A DNA stretch of 23,175 nucleotides, from contig NAVB01001706.1 in assembly GCA_002179805.1 (NCBI GenBank), forward strand, positions 1 to 23,175, written 5' to 3'. Source of the DNA: Acanthamoeba lenticulata (lineage: Eukaryota > Discosea > Longamoebia > Acanthamoebidae). Below are positions 9,701 to 19,424 of this stretch, piece after piece; the stretch's first letter is position 1, and each line of letters opens with the position of its first letter. The notes beneath the pieces were generated by a model. That model made no database searches, had not been told where the DNA came from, and saw only the letters and a program-made list of their open reading frames with translations. The translations under genes and the position numbers were made by a program.

Positions 9701-10340
9701 GGTTCGTCCTCGTCCAGAACTCGATAGTGAGAGAAGCCGCAAGTCAAGGAAGAGACATAAATGAAAAGACACGACACGATAACGTAACAACGAGAGGAGG
9801 GAGGAAAGAGGAGGTGGGGCAGGATATGATGGGCTGCGCCAGGGAGACAGCGGCAAGGCGTGTAGGAGGGCTGTCATCAGGTGCCTCGACCGACATGAAG
9901 AGCAACATGCTGCCGACGAAAAGGAGGAAGATAAACGCGATACGAATGTGGTGCCACGGCAAACCAACGACGAGGTCCCGGAAGGCGAAAGCGCACTGCG
10001 TGGCGCGCCGCTTGTGCCGACGAAAGTGGTATTTGAAGTGGAATCGACGAGAGCGGTCAAGCAGAAACCAGTTCTCGTGGTGCGTGTCTTCTGGCTTCTT
10101 CTCCCCTTTCCACTCTGTCCGAGCAAAGATGTAGGACTCGTGCTTGTAGCTCGTCTCGGAGTCTGATTCGCTTTCGCAGGTTGAGGTTTCGTCGTCTTCG
10201 CTGTGACCGATTTGCCTTACATCACGCTGGGCACGGTCGTTGATGTGACCCATACGGCGCCTATTCACCTCCTCTTCGTCCTCTGTCAAGCCGCTTGGCT
10301 CACTGCCCAGGTCTAGTTTTCCATGCTCCTTGGTGCTCAT
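6795..10340 (-). CDS. P protein / OCA2-type permease (ion transporter superfamily)
   Basis: Exons: 10340-9849, 9708-9136, 9064-9002, 8850-8722, 8641-8444, 8379-7770, 7669-7571, 7482-7238, 7130-7046, 6952-6795; 883 aa, near the usual ~840. Family blocks in order: cytosolic charged N-terminus; TM1 (~132-149); extracytosolic beta domain with several sequons; [134 protein letters not shown] near the end. This is the OCA2/P-protein branch of the ArsB/NhaD/CitM superfamily, which in animals sets ion balance and pH of melanosomes. In a non-pigmented protist an endosomal or vacuolar role is inferred. An expanded linker (~residues 540-630) holds a run of eight Asp. The 10340-side intron 9709-9848 has the least certain boundary. 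ATG at 10340. Confidence 0.93.
7693..7715. repeat. (CACG)n microsatellite inside a P-protein intron
   Basis: About five and a half copies of CACG lie in the 100-nt intron 7670-7769, just upstream of its acceptor on the minus strand. Simple repeat; no coding role. Confidence 0.8.
8877..8960. repeat. Perfect heptanucleotide tandem repeat (TTATTTA)x12
   Basis: Twelve exact copies of a 7-bp unit (84 bp) fill most of the 151-nt intron 8851-9001 of the P-protein gene, which is the longest intron there. In the sense direction the unit reads TAAATAA. The repeat ends 26 nt from the acceptor TTTAG. Perfect copies suggest recent slippage. Confidence 0.95.
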
Positions 10341-10846
10341 CTTGCCGCTCTATGATGATTTGCTTATTCCCCGGCGGCCAGTCTTCAGTGTTTTCAATCT
10401 CTATCTCTTCCTTAGACGTCTAATCAGTTCCCATCTGCTCTTGCGCGAGGTGCTGCTACCGCGAATGGCACGAGTTCGCTCTCGTGGGCGTGTACCGCAA
10501 GAGAAAAAGGAGAAGAGTCCTCGCACAGAGGAGCACGCGCCAAAGGGCTTGGCGAGTTGCGGGCAGGTGCGCCACAGGAGCGCGTGGTAGTGGAGTGAGG
10601 AAGTGTATGTACGAAAATTAATTTATTTTATTGACATTTTTGGACAAGCTGGTTGTAGAAAAGGCAACCGAAAAGAACGGCATTCGAAGAATGTCAAGCC
10701 AAGAATTTGTGAGAAAGTCAATAGCATTCTTAGTGTGCGTGAACGCCAAAGGAACATCACCTTTTTAATTACAACATTACAGTACTGTGGCGGCTTGGTG
10801 GCGATCGCAACTTCCGTCGTTGAATGAAAGAGAGAGATCTCTCTCC
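10341..10846. promoter_or_regulatory. Intergenic: P-protein promoter side and PLAC8 3' UTR
   Basis: This 506-bp gap follows the P-protein ATG on the minus strand and precedes the PLAC8 stop. The part next to 10340 should carry the P-protein promoter and 5' UTR. Near 10618-10632, read on minus, there is CAATAAAATAAA, a possible poly(A) signal for the PLAC8 transcript. Short open frames here look like chance: no homology and no codon bias. Confidence 0.4.
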
Positions 10847-11170
10847 TTAGCTGCGAACCTTCTTGGCCTCAATACCGTCTTGCGCGAGCATGCAGCAACC
10901 ACAGCAGAACGCCGACAAACAGTCGTAGATGGGGCGGCTTCGATAGCTCATGGCTGTGCGGTATTGCGTCCTTGCGTAGCACTGGAAGCATGGGCCGAGT
11001 CCCACACCGAAGAGGATGATATGGGCAAAGCAGCAGAGGACGCAGCCGTTTCCTTCTACAAAGGCTTCGTAGTTGCGACCGAACTGAATGCAAGGGCAGC
11101 ACCAGGAGCACAGGCAAACCTCTATGTCGGAACAGCACTCACAAAGGCCCGTCTGAAAGTCGTCGCTCAT
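10847..11170 (-). CDS. PLAC8-family Cys-rich protein
   Basis: Single exon, 107 aa, ATG at 11170, TAA at 10849-10847. The PLAC8 pattern is clear: FQTGLCECCSDIEVCLCSWCCPC followed by QFGRNYEAF, a hydrophobic centre (VLCCFAHIILFGVGLGPC), a charged YARTQYRTAM segment, and a second Cys block CLSAFCCGCCMLAQD. Family members are small membrane-associated proteins, including plant PCR/FWL (cadmium and zinc efflux, cell-size control) and animal PLAC8/cornifelin. Which role applies here is unknown. The two Cys blocks likely flank membrane-embedded segments. It is the only compact, intronless gene in the minus-strand middle block. Family call firm. Confidence 0.92.
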   Translation of the reverse strand: MSDDFQTGLCECCSDIEVCLCSWCCPCIQFGRNYEAFVEGNGCVLCCFAHIILFGVGLGPCFQCYARTQYRTAMSYRSRPIYDCLSAFCCGCCMLAQDGIEAKKVRS

Positions 11171-11403
11171 CTTCTCTGTCTTTCGTGGTCACTGCCGCTG
11201 GCCTCTTATCTCTCGGCTGGAGCTTTTTGTGTTATGAACCTACGCCAAAAGACACCCGGTAACGGCTGGCCAACACACATAGTGGACATTCTTTCTGCTT
11301 CCGAAATTTCGGAAAGGAACGAAAAAGGCTTTTTTTCGACAGGCAAAGGTCTTGAATGTTGCATTTCTTCTGTACAAGCAATTTACATTCCTTATCCTTG
11401 TCT

Positions 11404-12312
11404 CTAGCTCTTGTGGGCCACGCTTGTGGCTTGCCGGTTGGCCTTGAACCGGCGTGGCTGCAGTTCAATTTCAACATCCTCGTCCTCACTGTGCTCACCA
11501 TCACTGTCTCCCGGAATGGCATCGTAGTCCATCCTGCGAGGATCGCCGATGAAGGTGCCGTAGTCATGAGCGGCCGTGTTGATGGCGCCGCCAGGCGGCG
11601 GCCGTGCGCGCGCGTCATGCTCCAAGCCTCCACCACGACGTGCGCGCCAGAAGCTTCCGCCTTCACGCTGCTGGATGGCGAGGATGACGACGGAGAGCAT
11701 GTAGCCCGCTACGCTGATGGCCGTGAGGCTGACCACCAGACACGCGACGAGCCAACTCCAGAAGGAAGCGGCGTTGCCAAACTCGCGCTCCATCACCACG
11801 TCGGCCAATTGGTTCGGGTCGTAGAAGCATTCGTGGGTCGAGTTGACCGGGTGTTGGCGTAGGAAGCCGCGCGCAGCGCTCTCATCCTGCCACTGGTGGC
11901 CGCTGTGCCAGCGGGCTGTTGTGTTCACCAGCTCGATGACGTCCGATCCGCTCATATCTTCGGGCCGCGGCACGAAGGTGACCACGAGCTCTGGCTTGAC
12001 CTGCGTTCGACCTGATATAGGCCGAGGTCAGGGACACACGAGGCCGTCCAGCAGCGGGGGGGAGTCCGTACAGTTCGGCGCGCAGCGTGTGCGGGACGTG
12101 GAAACGTGGCCGACGACGGTGCAGCGAACGGCAACGTAGTTGAGATTGGTGTGCCGAAGTTCAACGAAGGTAAAGACCAATAGCACGATGACCGTCACAC
12201 CACACACAAAGGCCAACATTCCCGCAAGGGTGAAGCCGGCCAACCACCCCAGCCCGGGCGTCTTGTTGCGTTGGCTCTTTGGCTGCTGTTTTGTTGTCAC
12301 ATTTCCATTCAT
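11404..12312 (-). CDS. Two-TM protein with four-Cys extracytosolic loop (BK-beta-like topology)
   Basis: Exons 12312-12072 and 12011-11404; 282 aa. Read without splicing, a TGA ends the frame after CAPNCTDSPP. A 60-nt intron (GTACGG...TATATCAG, phase 1) removes it and joins CAPNC to RTQVKPELVVTF. The basic N-terminus is followed by TM1 (LAGFTLAGMLAFVCGVTVIV), then a loop of ~140 residues with four Cys (VRCTV, RCAPNC, ECFYDP) and sequons (NTT, NST), then TM2 (FWSWLVACLVVSLTAISVAG), then an Arg/Gly-rich and acidic cytosolic tail. Two TMs flanking a glycosylated four-Cys loop is the plan of calcium-activated K+ channel beta subunits. The resemblance is in layout and in CFYDP only, so the name is a suggestion. 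ATG chosen at 12312; the open frame further 5' lacks ATG. Confidence 0.7.
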
Positions 12313-12517
12313 TCTCGGTTGGATCCAGCAAATTGTGCAGCCTCGTGGCACATCGCGTTGGCACCGAAGCCACTTTCCGTTGCCTACATTTTTTTGTTTC
12401 CTTCTGCAGCCAAAATAACTTTGAGATTTACCATTCGCCCAATCATAGAATTAGTCCGCTTTTCTCTTTCTCCAACGACGAAAAGCGCAGAGAAAAAAAG
12501 GAGTGAATGACAGCAAG
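12313..12517. promoter_or_regulatory. Divergent promoter region (205 bp)
   Basis: Separates the ATGs of the minus-strand two-TM gene and the plus-strand repeat/AAA+ gene. It must supply both promoters. The sequence is mixed, with a pyrimidine-rich stretch near 12460-12475; no defensible core element. Confidence 0.4.
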
Positions 12518-15500
12518 ATGGACTCAGAGGGGCATAAGTCTTCGAGTTGGGGCTGGGATGCTACTGTTCTAGATCCTGCCGCTTGTGATTTCATTCTATT
12601 TGCACATCTCATCCCGTGCTGCCAACACTTCGTGGCGGATTCCGAACCCAAGGTGGCATTTGAGGCCGCCATGCACGCGCGCCAAGCGTTGTTCGGTTCT
12701 CGTGAGCAGTACGTACTCTCATAATGCTTTTTCGCTTTGCTTTACCCTCATCTCTCTTGCCTTGCTTCAGATTTCTGGCCTATTTGCTGAACCACCCCGT
12801 CAACCGAGGCATTGGCCAGACCCTGCCATCAAAGGATTTGGCGACCATCGAGCGCATGAATGCATCTTGGGAGCTGGTGATCTGTCTCATGCGCAACATC
12901 GTGTGCCATGAATATTGCTTCCAGTGGAGTGCTGTGCGCGAGTTGATGCGCGTCAGTCTCACCTTCTTCGGCGGCCGCCACGAAGTCGAGCACCTGCTGC
13001 GACTCTACACAACGCTCGTCCTGCAGCCGCCACCGTCGTCTTTGCCACACCCCAGCACGAACCCAAGTCATGTCCCTTCCAAAGGCAGATTTAAAACTTC
13101 ATCTTTTTTCACCGACTCTTGTTGATGTCTTTTTCCCTCTACTGACCTTGATCCCTCAACCAGCCTGTGGTACGACCTGCGCCCCAGTGCTTCATGATGG
13201 TGAAGAAGAAGAAGAAGAAGGCAAGATGCGCACAACACACCGCACATAGTCTTATTTATTGTGAGTATATGTTGACCTGTTGGGTAGCAGGACACCATCA
13301 AGACACAGAGGACCTGTTGGACATGTCGCCGTCGTCAGAGGCCTTGCGGCGCGACCTCCTGCTCTTTGCCCAGCTCATTCCGTGCCGGTATTACCGTATA
13401 TTTTTCACGCATTAGTATTATCGGTTTATTAATATTTTTATTTTTTGAAATCAATTTAATGTCTATTTTTAAATCGATTCTTTCACGCATTGGCGCTCAC
13501 CGTGGACATGGTGGCGTGTCGAAGCTCCAACAACGCCATTGTGGACATCCAGTTGGAGGAGGAGATGACCGCCATGGCAGAGGAGCGCCAGTTTGGGGAC
13601 TGGGAGGCCTTTGCTGAGTACCTGAAGACGCACCCGGCCAACCCGCAGCAGTGGATCACGCCCTCGCACGACATCTCCTGGTCTGGACGTCCTACCTCGC
13701 CTCGTGCTGTCCTTTGGAATCCTCACACGCCGTCGTCGTCATCGTTCAATATGTTGTGCACACGCGCAGGATGATGGTCGTCCGGCTGATGCGCAACATC
13801 CTGTGCCACGAGCGGAGCATGCGCTTCGACGGCCTGCGCCAGTTCACACACAAGACGCTCGCGTTCTTTGGCTCGCGGCGCCACTTCCACGACTTTCTGG
13901 CCCTGTACGAGGCCCACTGCCGCGGGCGTCCGGCTCTGTTGACTCCACCGCCGACGTCGCCACCATCGTCATCGTCATCATTGCCAGCGCGGCCCGGGTC
14001 GAGGCCGAGCGGCTGCGACGAGTTCGGTCCTATGACGGCGACGGCGCTCCGCGTGAAAACGTTTCCGGCGGCGCAGATCCAGACGTCGCTGGCGCCCAAC
14101 TTTTGCGTGTGGGAGGCCTCCTCGGGCAGCACAACCCGGCGCGGCCTCTTCTGCGGCCTGCGGCCCCTCGAGACGTTTGTCCGCAAATGCTGCTGCGGCC
14201 CTTCCGCCAGACCCACGCCAACGTCCTCCTCATCTTCCTCCTCGTCCTCGTCCTCGTCCTCATCAGCAACATCGTCGAGCTCGTTGGCGGCGCCCAGCAG
14301 AGGCCCGGGCAAGGTGGCGACCCTCCTCACGGGCGGCCGCGGGACCGGCAGGACGACCGCCGCGCTCGTGATGGCGCACTCGATCTTACGGCTCCGGCGG
14401 CGGTGGCCTGAAGAGGAAGTCGCCGGCGGCGGGGAGGAGAGCGACGGCGCCGGCTCGACGGCGGCTGGCGAGGAGGCCGTGGTCGTCCATGTGGATTGCG
14501 GCCTGCACGAGGCTCTGCGGCGCGGCGAGCCCGAGCAACGGCTGCTCTGCCTCCTTCGCGTCCTGCGCCAGAGCCTCATCAGCTCCGAGAAGAGGAAGGA
14601 GGAGGAGGATGATGAAGAAGACAATGAGGATGATGAGGATGAAGATGAAGGTGATGGTCGAACGCTACACTTGGCGCTGCAGCGGCTTCTCGCGTGGCTG
14701 CGCACACGACAGGAAGTCATCGGCGGCCGACCTGCGGGAGGAGGATTGGTCGCGGTGGCGATTCTCGATGATTTCCATCGGATGCTCGATGGACTGGCCG
14801 ACGCTGCCCGCCGGGCCGACGTGCTCGTGGGCCTTCACCAAGTCGTCCGCGACTTGTCTCATCCGGGCCGCGGCCTCTACTTCATCCTCACCTCCACGCC
14901 CTATCTCGCGCTCTTCGTCTACCACTTTGCCGCCGCCGCCGCCACGACGAGTGCACACGAGCCGGACCGAGGCGTCGATGTGCCTCGCGTCGGCGACAAG
15001 CGCCGGGCCGGCGACGGGCCGCCAAGCGAGGATCGCAAGCGGCAGCGGCCGGACGACCATGACGACTCCTCCGGCTCGCATGAGGCGCGCGGGCGCAGCC
15101 TCAACCGCGTGCGGATGCGCGACTGCCTGAAGCTGCTCCACGTGTACGATCTGCCCACCGGCGTGGACGCGGCGCCGAGCGAGAGCCTTGAGCTCAAGGC
15201 CACCGAGCTGATGCTGCGGCACTACCTCCTCACGCGGCTGCACAAGCACCACCTCAAGGAGATCCTGTTCCACCTCGAGGCCGCCCAGGTGCCGCTCCAC
15301 CCGGCGCTGCTCACGTCGGCCGCTGTCGCTTGGTGCCACGACGACGACGATGAGGAAGACGATGGCGGTGGCCACGACGTGGTGTTCACCACGCAGGCCG
15401 ACGTCACGCGGCCGGTGGTCCACGCGCGTCTGGAGCGCTCGCTTCGGGCCGTGCACGAAGACGTCGCCTCGCTTCTGCAGGACGCGGGCGCAGAGTCCAG

Positions 15501-15810
15501 GCGCGGCGGTGCGTTCGTGTCTGCGCTGCACAGACTCGGGGCCGAAGGCACGGACGAGCGGCCCAAGGGCGCCCTGTGGGGGTCGGTCCTGTCCAAGGTG
15601 GGCGACCGGTGGGTCTTGCACGACGTCTTCCTCGCCACGGTGCTCCACTTTTACCTCCAGCAGGAGGAGGAGGAACACCAGGCCTGGTCTCTGAAGCCGA
15701 TGGCCATGAACGACAAGGACGCGCCGCGGCTGCCTCCCGTCGTCCTGCTCACGCATGTCGCTCACCTTCGGCGGATGGCCACCTTGCACGCCTCCACTAC
15801 TACAAGTTGA
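12518..15810 (+). CDS. Duplicated helical domain fused to divergent AAA+/ORC-like P-loop domain
   Basis: Model: exons 12518-12708, 12771-13071, 13164-13387, 13525-13680, 13770-15810; 970 aa in frame. Two homologous units (~20-150 and ~230-340) share LLFAQLIPC/FILFAHLIPC, SWxxVxxLMRNIxCHE and LxFFGxRxxxxxxLxLY. A Ser run follows, then a NTPase domain: TGGRGTGRTT (Walker A, Arg485 where Lys is expected), VVVHVDCG, VAILDDF (Walker B, Asp624-Asp625), YFILTSTPYL (sensor-1-like), a Lys/Arg-rich insert, and a C-terminal helical region. The motif spacing recalls ORC4/ORC-Cdc6 AAA+ proteins (weak). An acidic run (about 565-590) interrupts the NTPase domain. The linker exon 3 has odd composition (six Lys), so a two-gene model (one ending at TGA 13125, the next starting at ATG 13324) remains possible. 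Function unknown; DNA replication or signalling NTPase are candidates. Confidence 0.7.
12584..13023 (+). other. Helical domain, copy 1
   Basis: Encodes about residues 23-150, from CDFILFAHLIPC to LLRLYTTLV, split by the 62-nt intron 12709-12770. Contains LMRNIVCHE and LTFFGGRHE. Pairs with copy 2; the intron positions are not shared between copies. Confidence 0.75.
13348..13920 (+). other. Helical domain, copy 2
   Basis: From RRDLLLFAQLIPC to FLALYEAHC, split by introns 13388-13524 (137 nt, AT-rich) and 13681-13769 (89 nt). Splicing rebuilds ISW-MMVVRLMRNILCHE, which lines up with ASW-ELVICLMRNIVCHE of copy 1 without gaps and is the main support for both junctions. Confidence 0.75.
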
Positions 15811-15910
15811 GCACAAAAACATGAACAAATAAAATAAATAAAATTCCATCCAATATTTTTGCATTTTATTTTATTTTATTTTACAAAAATAAGTTGTCAT
15901 TTGCTTTCTT
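15811..15910. terminator. Shared AT-rich 3' region with (ATTTT)4 repeat
   Basis: One hundred bases separate two convergent stop codons. On plus, AATAAAATAAATAAAA follows the AAA+ gene. On minus, the pentamer repeat 15863-15882 reads AATAAAATAAAATAAAAT and offers several AATAAA hexamers for the VNX1-like gene. It is a likely bidirectional polyadenylation region. Confidence 0.55.
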
Positions 15911-18900
15911 TCAGAGCAAGGCCGTGTGGGGACTTGGGTGGAGGTCCACTTCGTCCTTGTGAAAGTAGAAGCCGACGACGAAGAGGCAATAGACCACCAC
16001 CAGGGAAGCCCCGCGAAAGTAATTGGCTGTGCCCTATGTGTGTGTTGTGTGGTGAGAGCCTCATACCTTCCTCATCATACGCGGCTCGCGGTACCTCGAT
16101 GGAGATGTAGTTGACGATGATGACGGCAAAGACCACGGCAAAGGCCGAGTAAAAGGGGAAGATGAGGAGCGGGGTCGACCCGTCCAGGATCCCCGAGAGG
16201 AGCACCAGAGCCGGCAGCATGATCTGCGAAATCTGCGCCGCGTACAACAAGACAAGCAAGGATGAGCCAGTGCATAGAGCCCAGGCAAGAGGCCGTGCGC
16301 GCATCATGCGTGCCTGGATGGCCGAGACAGCGCCGATCTCGAGCGAGAGGGACACGTTGTTGCTAAGCGCAAACGAAATGGCGTTCACGTATTCGGCGGA
16401 CGAGGGCACGAGGGCCAGGACCGTCACCCCGGCAAACGTCTGGCCAATGTCGAGCGCCTCCAGCGTGGGCTCGATCGCCTGCGCGCATGCGCCCAACACG
16501 AGAAAACGGGCGAGGGTCAGTCGAGGCCCAAGACCCTCACGGCGCCCCGGGACCAGGCGGTCTCGAGACCTTGACCAGCTCCTCGGCCACGAGCGAGAAT
16601 AGGATGATGGACGTGGTGAGCACGAAGACGGCCTTGAGCTTGGACCATTGCGGCCCGTCGTGTTCGCCGCCTTCTGGGTTTTTGAAGATGTGCGCGTGGG
16701 TCTTGAGCGTGAACAGCAGGCCCACGAGGTAGCTCACTGGCAGAATGGCCGCCACCGTGTAGATCAGCGGCCTGATGATGGGTTGGATGGATTGGATGGA
16801 TGAGCATCACCGTCAAGAGTAGTAGTCGAAAGCGGATGTGTCGCGAGCGAAAGACGCACTGGGCGGTGTCCCGGAAGAGCGGGTCCTGCGAGAAGTTGAC
16901 CGGGCTCGTGTGGCACTGGGTGCACGAGAGCGGCTGCGATCTGCGCGCACAAGAGAAAAGGGCCCGGTTGAGATCAGCGCCAGAAGAGGAGGAGGAGGAG
17001 CTGGAGAAAGAGGTCCGGGGCGCACCCGTTGGTTGTGGCCGCCACGCAGATATCGCACGCAAACGTGGTGTCGCCGTTGACCTGCCAGTAGATGCTCGGT
17101 GCGAGCACGCCTACGTGCGTGTGTGAGTGCAGCGCCGTTCGTTTGAAGCAAAAGAGAAGAACGGCCCCAGAGGCGCGTACCGATGATGGACACGATGAGC
17201 AGCACCGACGACACGCCGGCCGCGGTCGGGCTGAACCGCTGCTCGTGGTACTTGATGCCACCCGCGATCTGTGCCCACACGCAAGACCTTTACGTCAGGC
17301 AGGCCGCGCGCCCTCTTGGCGCAAGCGAGAGAAGGGAGAGAAGCGCTTTACCATGGAGAGTCCCGGAAGCAGCAACAGGTCGCCCAGCAGCGACCCTGAT
17401 CGATCAGGGTGGAGAGCGACGACGACGATCAATTACTGTGATGACATGACCTTGGCCCAAACGGGGAAGGAGGAGACGTTTGTACCGACGATGCCGGCCT
17501 GGACGAGGGGCACCAGCCCGCCCTTGTAGAGCGCTCTGAGAAGGACGATCAGGAACATGAGCATCACCTCTTGGTCATCATAACCACAAGGAGGGAGAAA
17601 GACGACGACGACGCACATGGAATAGAGGATGATCTCGATGGAGACGCCAAAGATGGCCGTCAGCATGGCCCCGATGGCAAAGTTGGTCTGCGCCGCGATG
17701 CTGGCCACGGCCATGCCGATGTAGTAGGCGATGGGCGAGATGGACAGCAGCGCCGTCACGAAGATGACCATCGGCGGCGGGCGCAGGGACTCGGGCACAG
17801 CGTAGCCCAGCACGAGCGTCAGCAGCACAAAGGGCAGCAGATCTGCGGGTGGCCACACGTATATGAGCTTCACGCTGAAGCTGAGAACGAAGTGGACTTG
17901 CGAGAACGTACTGACGAGGATGATGTTGAGGCCCTGCACCTGGAAGCGGTAGTAGTTGTAGTTGGTGGCCTGGTAGGCGCAGAGGAGGATCTCATCCTGT
18001 GGGTTGTGCCCGGCGTCCTCGTAGACCCGCACCTCGAGCGGCAGGACCAGCAACAGCTTCATGGCCGACTGGTTGACCTGCGCGGGCTCAATCGTGGCCA
18101 GACGCACGTACACTGGTCAGGCCAGAGGCCTCTTCCTTGTCACGCAGGGGCGAGGGCGATGATGTGCACCTTGGCCATGGGGATGCCCACGACGGAGAAC
18201 CAGCAGACGATGAAGGCGAGGCCGTGGAACAGGTTCAGTACGAGCCCGCCTGGTCATGCGCGCATGTGAGGACAGAGGGAAAGTAGGAGGAGGAAGAAGA
18301 AGGTGGCTGTGAGTGCGCGCACCAGTCAAAAGCCACACGCCGTAGGCCAGACCCGAGCAGAAGCGGGCAAAGATCGATGGCGTGGTCTCGGCCACCAACG
18401 GTGGGAACTTGACCAGCAAGTCTTCGTTGGTGGCCCCGCAGGCGTCGCTTCCAAGGGCTCCTTCTTGTTCTGTTTCACTCATCCACGAGTCAACAACGGT
18501 GCTCGTCTCGACGCTCAACCTGCGCGAGGCACGACGCTTCTGCACGAAGGTGAAGCGAAGAGGCTCAGGCTGGGTGAGGTCGTTTGATGGTCTACAAACA
18601 AGGCCACGTGTGAGCGCCGTACGGTGATGTACTTGCCAAAGGGCCACAAGAAGTAGTTCTTGAGCCGCCAGCAGAGCCCGGCGTAGGGGCGACCCACGAT
18701 CGTGAAGAACCTGTGTGTGACAGGGGCAGGCTTAGAGAGCAAGGCCTGGCCGGTCTGCGTGTATGGGATCAAGAGGCGAGTACATGAAGACGGCCACCAA
18801 CGTGTAGAGCACGTAGAAGAGCCACCCAAAGAGGAGCAGCCACAGCACATTGCCCACGGTCACGAAGGACTCTGCGCCGAGGGACGGTCCGTTTAGCCAG

Positions 18901-19424
18901 CACATAACCAACCACGGAGAAGCGGCAAGGCACCTGCTGAGTCGGGTGGTGGAAGTGTGGGCGGATGAGCAAGCGATGCCTGCAGCCTAGGGTCTCTCTG
19001 GCGGCTCTGTAGGTATAAAAGTGAGTTTTGATTGAATTGAACGATTAATGGGCCTAAACAGATTTTGTGAATTTACCTGTGAAAGGAGTCGCACAGGGAG
19101 GCTACTGTACAAGAGGCTAGGCGCCATCTGGCGGGATGAACTCTGCCGAAGCGGTCGGCGTGGTCGCTCTCCTTCTTCGTCCACACATTCGATATCTGTT
19201 TCGCTTTCCGAACTGTTGCTGCTGACACTGTCGTACTCCTCCCGCAGACCTTCCACGTTCAAGGAAGAAGGCGAACGTGACATTCGCCCACAGCTGCCCA
19301 CACCCTCTGCGATAGGCGTGTAGCCCTCGCCCGACTCCTCCTGTTGCGACGGCAGCTGCTCTTGTACCGCGCCTCCGTTCGTGGCCTCTTGCCAAGTTTG
19401 GCCCGACCCATGGCCCCGACGCAT
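15911..19424 (-). CDS. VNX1-type vacuolar cation/H+ antiporter (CaCA superfamily)
   Basis: Seventeen exons: 19424-19077, 19006-18934, 18871-18784, 18710-18623, 18569-18323, 18249-18170, 18077-17912, 17842-17617, 17535-17486, 17395-17352, 17268-17181, 17110-17026, 16940-16860, 16771-16570, 16478-16314, 16232-16095, 16033-15911; 763 aa. Long acidic Ser-rich cytosolic N-terminus (1-116), membrane helices, FFTIVGRPY, LWPFGKYIT, then alpha-1 repeat NFAIGAMLTAIFGVSIEIILY (Glu433), LVPLVQAGIVGSLLGDLLL, GGIKYHEQRFSPTAA, a Cys-rich loop (FACDICVAATTNG, SCTQCH), VGLLFTLKTHAHIF, LVAEELVKAIEP, alpha-2 repeat LALVPSSAEYVNAISFAL (Glu651) and LSLEIGA (Glu669). This follows yeast Vnx1, a vacuolar Na+(K+)/H+ exchanger, rather than Ca2+-selective CAX, whose repeats read GN-AEH. 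Vacuolar or contractile-vacuole location is inferred. One intron has a GC donor (16313-16233). ATG at 19424. Confidence 0.92.
16233..16313 (-). other. GC-AG intron (81 nt, length divisible by three) in VNX1-like gene
   Basis: Donor GCACGC, acceptor GGCGCAG. It lies directly after the alpha-2 repeat (GAVSAIQ) and before ISQIMLPALVLLS. The intron is open in frame, so retention would add 27 residues; family continuity argues for removal. Confidence 0.7.

Noticed and set aside
10330..10827. Two short plus-strand open frames between the P-protein and PLAC8 genes
   Set aside because: No homology, no codon bias, begin without a credible ATG context, and overlap likely UTR and promoter sequence.
12012..12071. 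In-frame TGA in the two-TM gene (possible stop-codon readthrough or selenocysteine)
   Set aside because: A 60-nt GT-AG intron in phase 1 removes it; no need for recoding.
13651..13769. Long plus-strand frame beginning at 13651 taken as an independent start of the AAA+ gene
   Set aside because: The frame at 13651-13769 runs through an intron; splicing at 13681 and 13769 restores SW-MMVVRLMRN, matching copy 1.
13746..14720. 324-aa minus-strand open frame rich in Ser, Asp and Glu runs
   Set aside because: The runs are the complement of the acidic and Ser repeats of the plus-strand gene.
14665..15864. 399-aa open frame on the minus strand, antisense to the AAA+ gene
   Set aside because: Shadow of GC-rich third positions; low-complexity composition, no recognisable motif, while the plus strand carries coherent P-loop motifs.
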